Assembly (NCBI RefSeq): GCF_030812315.1
Contig: NZ_JAUSSM010000010.1
Coordinates: forward strand, 141,047-205,046
Direction of reading: 5' to 3'
DNA from: Arthrobacter oryzae
GTDB taxonomy: Bacteria; Actinomycetota; Actinomycetes; Actinomycetales; Micrococcaceae
DNA: 64,000 nucleotides
The notes beneath the pieces are model-generated. The model worked only from the letters and a program-made list of their open reading frames with translations, searched no databases and had not been told where the DNA came from. Made by a program: the position numbers and the translations under genes. Positions 61,690-64,000 of this stretch are shown here, in pieces; position 1 is the stretch's first letter, and the number at the start of each line of letters is the position of its first letter.

Positions 61690-62346
61690 ATGGGACTGCA
61701 ACTCGGTGAGATCGCACCCGATTTCTCCGCCGAGACGACCACCGGCGAAATCCGTTTCCATGACTGGCTCGGAGACTCATGGGGAGTGCTGTTCTCGCAC
61801 CCGAAGGACTTCACCCCGGTCTGCACGACCGAGCTCGGCTACATGGCCACGATCAAGCCGGAGTTCGACCGACGCGGAGTCAAGATCATCGGCTTGTCGG
61901 TGGACTCGACAGCTGATCACGAGCGGTGGGCCGCCGATATCGAGGAGACGCAGGGGGCCCGCCCCAGTTACCCCGTGATCGGCGACGACGACTACACCGT
62001 GGCGAAGCTTTATGGCATGCTCCCGGCAGCCACGTCCGGGGACGCCAAGAGCCGCACGCCCGCGGACAACCAGACCGTCCGCAGCGTGTTCGTAATTGGG
62101 CCGGACAAGAAGATCAAGCTGATCCTCGTCTACCCCATGACGACCGGACGCAACTTCGACGAAGTGCTTCGCGTCGTCGACTCACTTCAGCTCACTGCGA
62201 AGCACCGGGTGGCGACGCCGGTCAACTGGAAGCAAGGCGAGGACGTCATCATCGCCGGCTCCGTCCCGAACAGCGAGGCCCACGAGATCTTTGGCGATTG
62301 GAAGGAGCCTAAGCCGTATATGCGGATCGTCCCGCAACCGGTTTGA
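61690..62346 (+). CDS. 1-Cys peroxiredoxin (Prx6 type)
   Basis: ATG at 61690 with AGGAGG five bases upstream (61687 is possible). The 218-residue protein has LGEIAPDFSAETTTGEIRFH, the peroxidatic Cys in DFTPVCTTELGYMATIKPEF, KLYGMLPAATSGDAKSRTPA DNQTVRSVFVIGP and the C-terminal dimer part FDEVLRVVDSLQLTAKHRVA, PVNWKQGEDVIIAG. It has no second resolving Cys, as in Prx6. It reduces peroxides in the cytoplasm. Single gene with a dedicated divergent regulator. Confidence 0.95.
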   Translation: MGLQLGEIAPDFSAETTTGEIRFHDWLGDSWGVLFSHPKDFTPVCTTELGYMATIKPEFDRRGVKIIGLSVDSTADHERWAADIEETQGARPSYPVIGDDDYTVAKLYGMLPAATSGDAKSRTPADNQTVRSVFVIGPDKKIKLILVYPMTTGRNFDEVLRVVDSLQLTAKHRVATPVNWKQGEDVIIAGSVPNSEAHEIFGDWKEPKPYMRIVPQPV

Positions 62347-62419
62347 TCGCGCATGAGAGCGGACACTGACATGACCCTTAACCAGCCAGCTCCTGTCGAA
62401 CGCAGTGTACCCTGTGACG

Positions 62420-62850
62420 GCGCGCGACGGCGGCGCGCTACGGCGAATGTCCGACCTGCACCGCCCTGCTGTATCCGATGGCGGCCGGAGCGTTCGCTGC
62501 GCTCGGCGACCGGGCTGACGCAACCGTATTCGCCCAGGCGGCCGAGCGGGTTGCGCATACTTTTCAAAGTTAGGCCCAAAGTTCGGCGTGGACTGCCATG
62601 GCCGAGTCCGCCCGCGGTTCGCTGGCGCTGACCGACGCGGACGCGGGCGGGGCACGCGAACGATTCCTATCCGCGGCGAGCCTCTACGAAAGGGCCCACC
62701 AGCCGTTCTGGTCCGCCCGCTGCAGGCTGCAGGCCGCATTGGCCGGCGCGGGCGGCCCGCCTGACCGGCGCCTGCTGGACGACGCGGCCATTGTGTTCGA
62801 ACAACTCGGCGCGCTAGGGACGCTCGCCGCCGCGCCGGGCAAAGGCAACC
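62420..62850 (+). pseudogene. C-terminal remnant of a TPR-type transcriptional regulator
   Basis: RYGECPTCTALLYPMAAGAF AALGDRADATVFAQAAERVA, then an in-frame TAG at 62571, then SSAWTAMAESARGSLALTDA DAGGARERFLSAASLYERAH QPFWSARCRLQAA. This is the style of the C-terminal repeats of BTAD/LuxR-type regulators. The DNA-binding part is absent and it is not the 3' end of the neighbour regulator. Confidence 0.6.
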
Positions 62851-62945
62851 TGGCCACCGACCCAAGCCGGCCGCAACAGGGGTACCCGCGGGGTGAGTGA
62901 GCGAGGACCCAGAGCGGCAGGGCACCGAGTAATAAAGCCGATGCA

Positions 62946-63245
62946 TCACACGGTCGCTACGCAGTCAAAATCAGCACCGCTCATGTGCTCGCACAGCGCA
63001 AAGCAGGCATCGAAGTGGGTCGTGAACTCCGGGTTCTGCTTCCACGCGTCTCGGGACGCCTCTTCGGTCCACTCCGCGAACGAAACATAATGACCGGGGA
63101 CACGTCGGTCACGAATGAGGTTCGCCACCACGATCGACGGGTAGTTCGCCCGGGACCACTGAAGGAAATCCGTCCACCGGTCTATGAATTCCTGATCACA
63201 GCCCTGCTTCACCTGCCAGGTCCCGGAGGCATAATGGTCTGCCAT
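62946..63245 (-). CDS. antibiotic biosynthesis monooxygenase-like (ABM fold) protein
   Basis: The 99-residue protein is a single ferredoxin-like ABM domain: YASGTWQVKQGCDQEFIDRW, a helix TDFLQWSRANYPSIVVANLI, and VPGHYVSFAEWTEEASRDAW KQNPEF, with two late Cys (CFALCEHMSG, FDCVATV). Such small dimeric proteins include heme- or quinone-acting monooxygenases and stress proteins. Start at an ATG at 63245 behind a GGAGGT site. Confidence 0.85.
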   Translation of the reverse strand: MADHYASGTWQVKQGCDQEFIDRWTDFLQWSRANYPSIVVANLIRDRRVPGHYVSFAEWTEEASRDAWKQNPEFTTHFDACFALCEHMSGADFDCVATV

Positions 63246-63339
63246 TTTGGTCTCACCTCCTTTCCGATGTCTCGCTTAACCGTAGGTCGCGACCGTTCCC
63301 CACGCGTTCCTCGGTTCGCGTTGGCAGCAGCCGACGATA

Positions 63340-63600
63340 TGGTCAGGGGCCAGCCCCATCGTTTTTCAGATGAAGACCAGGATCTGGCATACGGGCACGG
63401 CGTCGCTGAGGGGAGCCGTGAGCGCCCGATGAGCTTCTTACCTGCCGTGATCATCAGCATGGCTCCGATGCCGGCGGTAGCGTTCAATATGGCGGGGGTC
63501 CACGACCGCCGCCTGATGCTCAGGACGGCGATGGCAATCAGGGCAATGATTGGCATGCCGATCCCGCCGGAGTCCGTCCGTGCCCGGGCGGCTGGCTTCA
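63340..63600 (-). pseudogene. PAP2-family phosphatase fragment
   Basis: GMPIIALIAIAVLSIRRRSW, then TPAILNATAGIGAMLMITAG KKLIGRSRLP, matches the region of PAP2 membrane phosphatases before the first catalytic KxxxxxxRP motif (K-x-L-x-G-R-S-R-x-P). Frame is lost after it and the PSGH and SRxxxxxH blocks are missing. Confidence 0.6.
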
Positions 63601-63601
63601 G

Positions 63602-64000
63602 CTACGCGTTTTTGAGGGGGCTATTTTTTTTGAGCGACTGTGCGATCTGGGCCATGACGGTGTTGTCTGCCAGTGTGGTGGCGTCGCCTACTTCGCGGCC
63701 TTCTGCCACGTCCTTCAGCAGGCGTCGCATGATCTTGCCCGACCGGGTCTTGGGCAGTTCGGGTACCACCAGAATGGTCTTGGGCTTGGCGATGGGTCCG
63801 ATCTCCTTGCCGACGTGGTTCCGGAGTTCCTGGACGATCTGGTCCCCGGAGTCCACGGCGTCTTCGCGGAGGATCACGAAGGCAACGACGGCCTGTCCGG
63901 TGGTCTCGTCGGCGGCGCCCACGACGGCGGCCTCGGCCACGGCCGGGTGGGACACCAGGGCGGATTCGATTTCCGCGGTGGAGAGCCGGTGGCCGGAGAT
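63602..64000 (-). CDS. acs: acetyl-CoA synthetase, C-terminal domain (cut by window edge)
   Basis: The frame enters from the window end and stops at 63602. It starts in the GHRLSTAEIESALVSHPAVA hinge/A8 motif, then EAAVVGAADETTGQAVVAFV, KEIGPIAKPKTILVVPELPK and the A10 motif PKTRSGKIMRRLLKDVAEGR, whose Lys is the adenylation residue controlled by acetylation. It makes acetyl-CoA from acetate. Only about 132 residues of roughly 650 are visible. Confidence 0.95.
   Translation of the reverse strand: MSGHRLSTAEIESALVSHPAVAEAAVVGAADETTGQAVVAFVILREDAVDSGDQIVQELRNHVGKEIGPIAKPKTILVVPELPKTRSGKIMRRLLKDVAEGREVGDATTLADNTVMAQIAQSLKKNSPLKNA

Noticed and set aside
1..64000. CRISPR array
   Set aside because: No regularly spaced identical repeats with unique spacers; the GTGCAG units are tandem or scattered and lack spacers of constant length.

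Overview
The window is high-GC DNA with dense coding on both strands. SARP-type, IclR and LacI regulators, an HspR-like repressor, an ABC sugar importer without its own ATPase, and leaderless or GTG starts all point to an actinobacterium. Protein character suggests a soil Micrococcaceae such as Arthrobacter or a relative; this is inferred from recalled families, not from a database search.

Layout. (1) 1-10 kb is a scrap zone: an IS256 end, a broken resolvase/DDE-transposase element, an IS3-family element carrying a foreign secreted-protein gene, small hypothetical genes, several frameshifted genes and a family of short dispersed repeats. (2) 11-24 kb is a ten-gene minus-strand catabolic operon (LacI, Gfo/Idh/MocA, CoA-transferase, G2DH3-GMC fusion oxidoreductase, enoyl-CoA hydratase, aldehyde dehydrogenase, GH88 hydrolase, second GMC oxidoreductase, second LacI, UPF0303 protein). 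It diverges from a plus-strand operon (sugar ABC binding protein and two permeases, KDG-type kinase, KDPG-type aldolase; 24.2-29.2 kb). Together they look like import, oxidation and cleavage of a glycoside or uronic-acid-type substrate, ending in pyruvate and glyceraldehyde 3-phosphate. (3) 30.4-37.6 kb holds a dihydroxyacetone kinase operon with two DhaK/DhaL pairs around one DhaM-HPr, an aquaglyceroporin gene (frameshifted), a broken glpX and a divergent IclR regulator with three operator-like palindromes. (4) 37.8-40.5 kb is a small beta-oxidation-like block (hydratase stub, frameshifted thiolase, and an SDR pair of which one member lacks catalytic residues). (5) 40.5-46.5 kb has LtrA, a LacI regulator, an MFS carrier and an amidase, with two perfect LacI-type operators before the carrier. 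(6) 46.6-53 kb is a second scrap zone: an IS30 element inserted in an acetyltransferase gene, an EAL-domain protein, a stand-alone GyrA-like coiled-coil protein, and a second copy of the small gene also found at 4.8 kb. (7) 53-58 kb contains a cold-shock gene, an HspR-like regulator, two Hsp20 genes with the same promoter/operator arrangement, a J-domain protein and a serine hydrolase lipoprotein. (8) 58-64 kb has IS110 and integrase wrecks, a BTAD regulator divergent from a 1-Cys peroxiredoxin, a monooxygenase-like protein and the 3' end of acetyl-CoA synthetase.

Many genes are broken by single-base indels or stops. Some sit in mobile DNA and are probably real decay; others (MIP channel, thiolase, LRR protein) lie in otherwise healthy contexts and could be assembly errors. 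The most interesting items are the unusual GH88/GMC/CoA operon, the double DhaKL system, the asymmetric SDR pair, the shared heat-shock promoter/operator, the GyrA-like mini-protein and the dispersed GTGCAG-type repeats that accompany a duplicated small gene.
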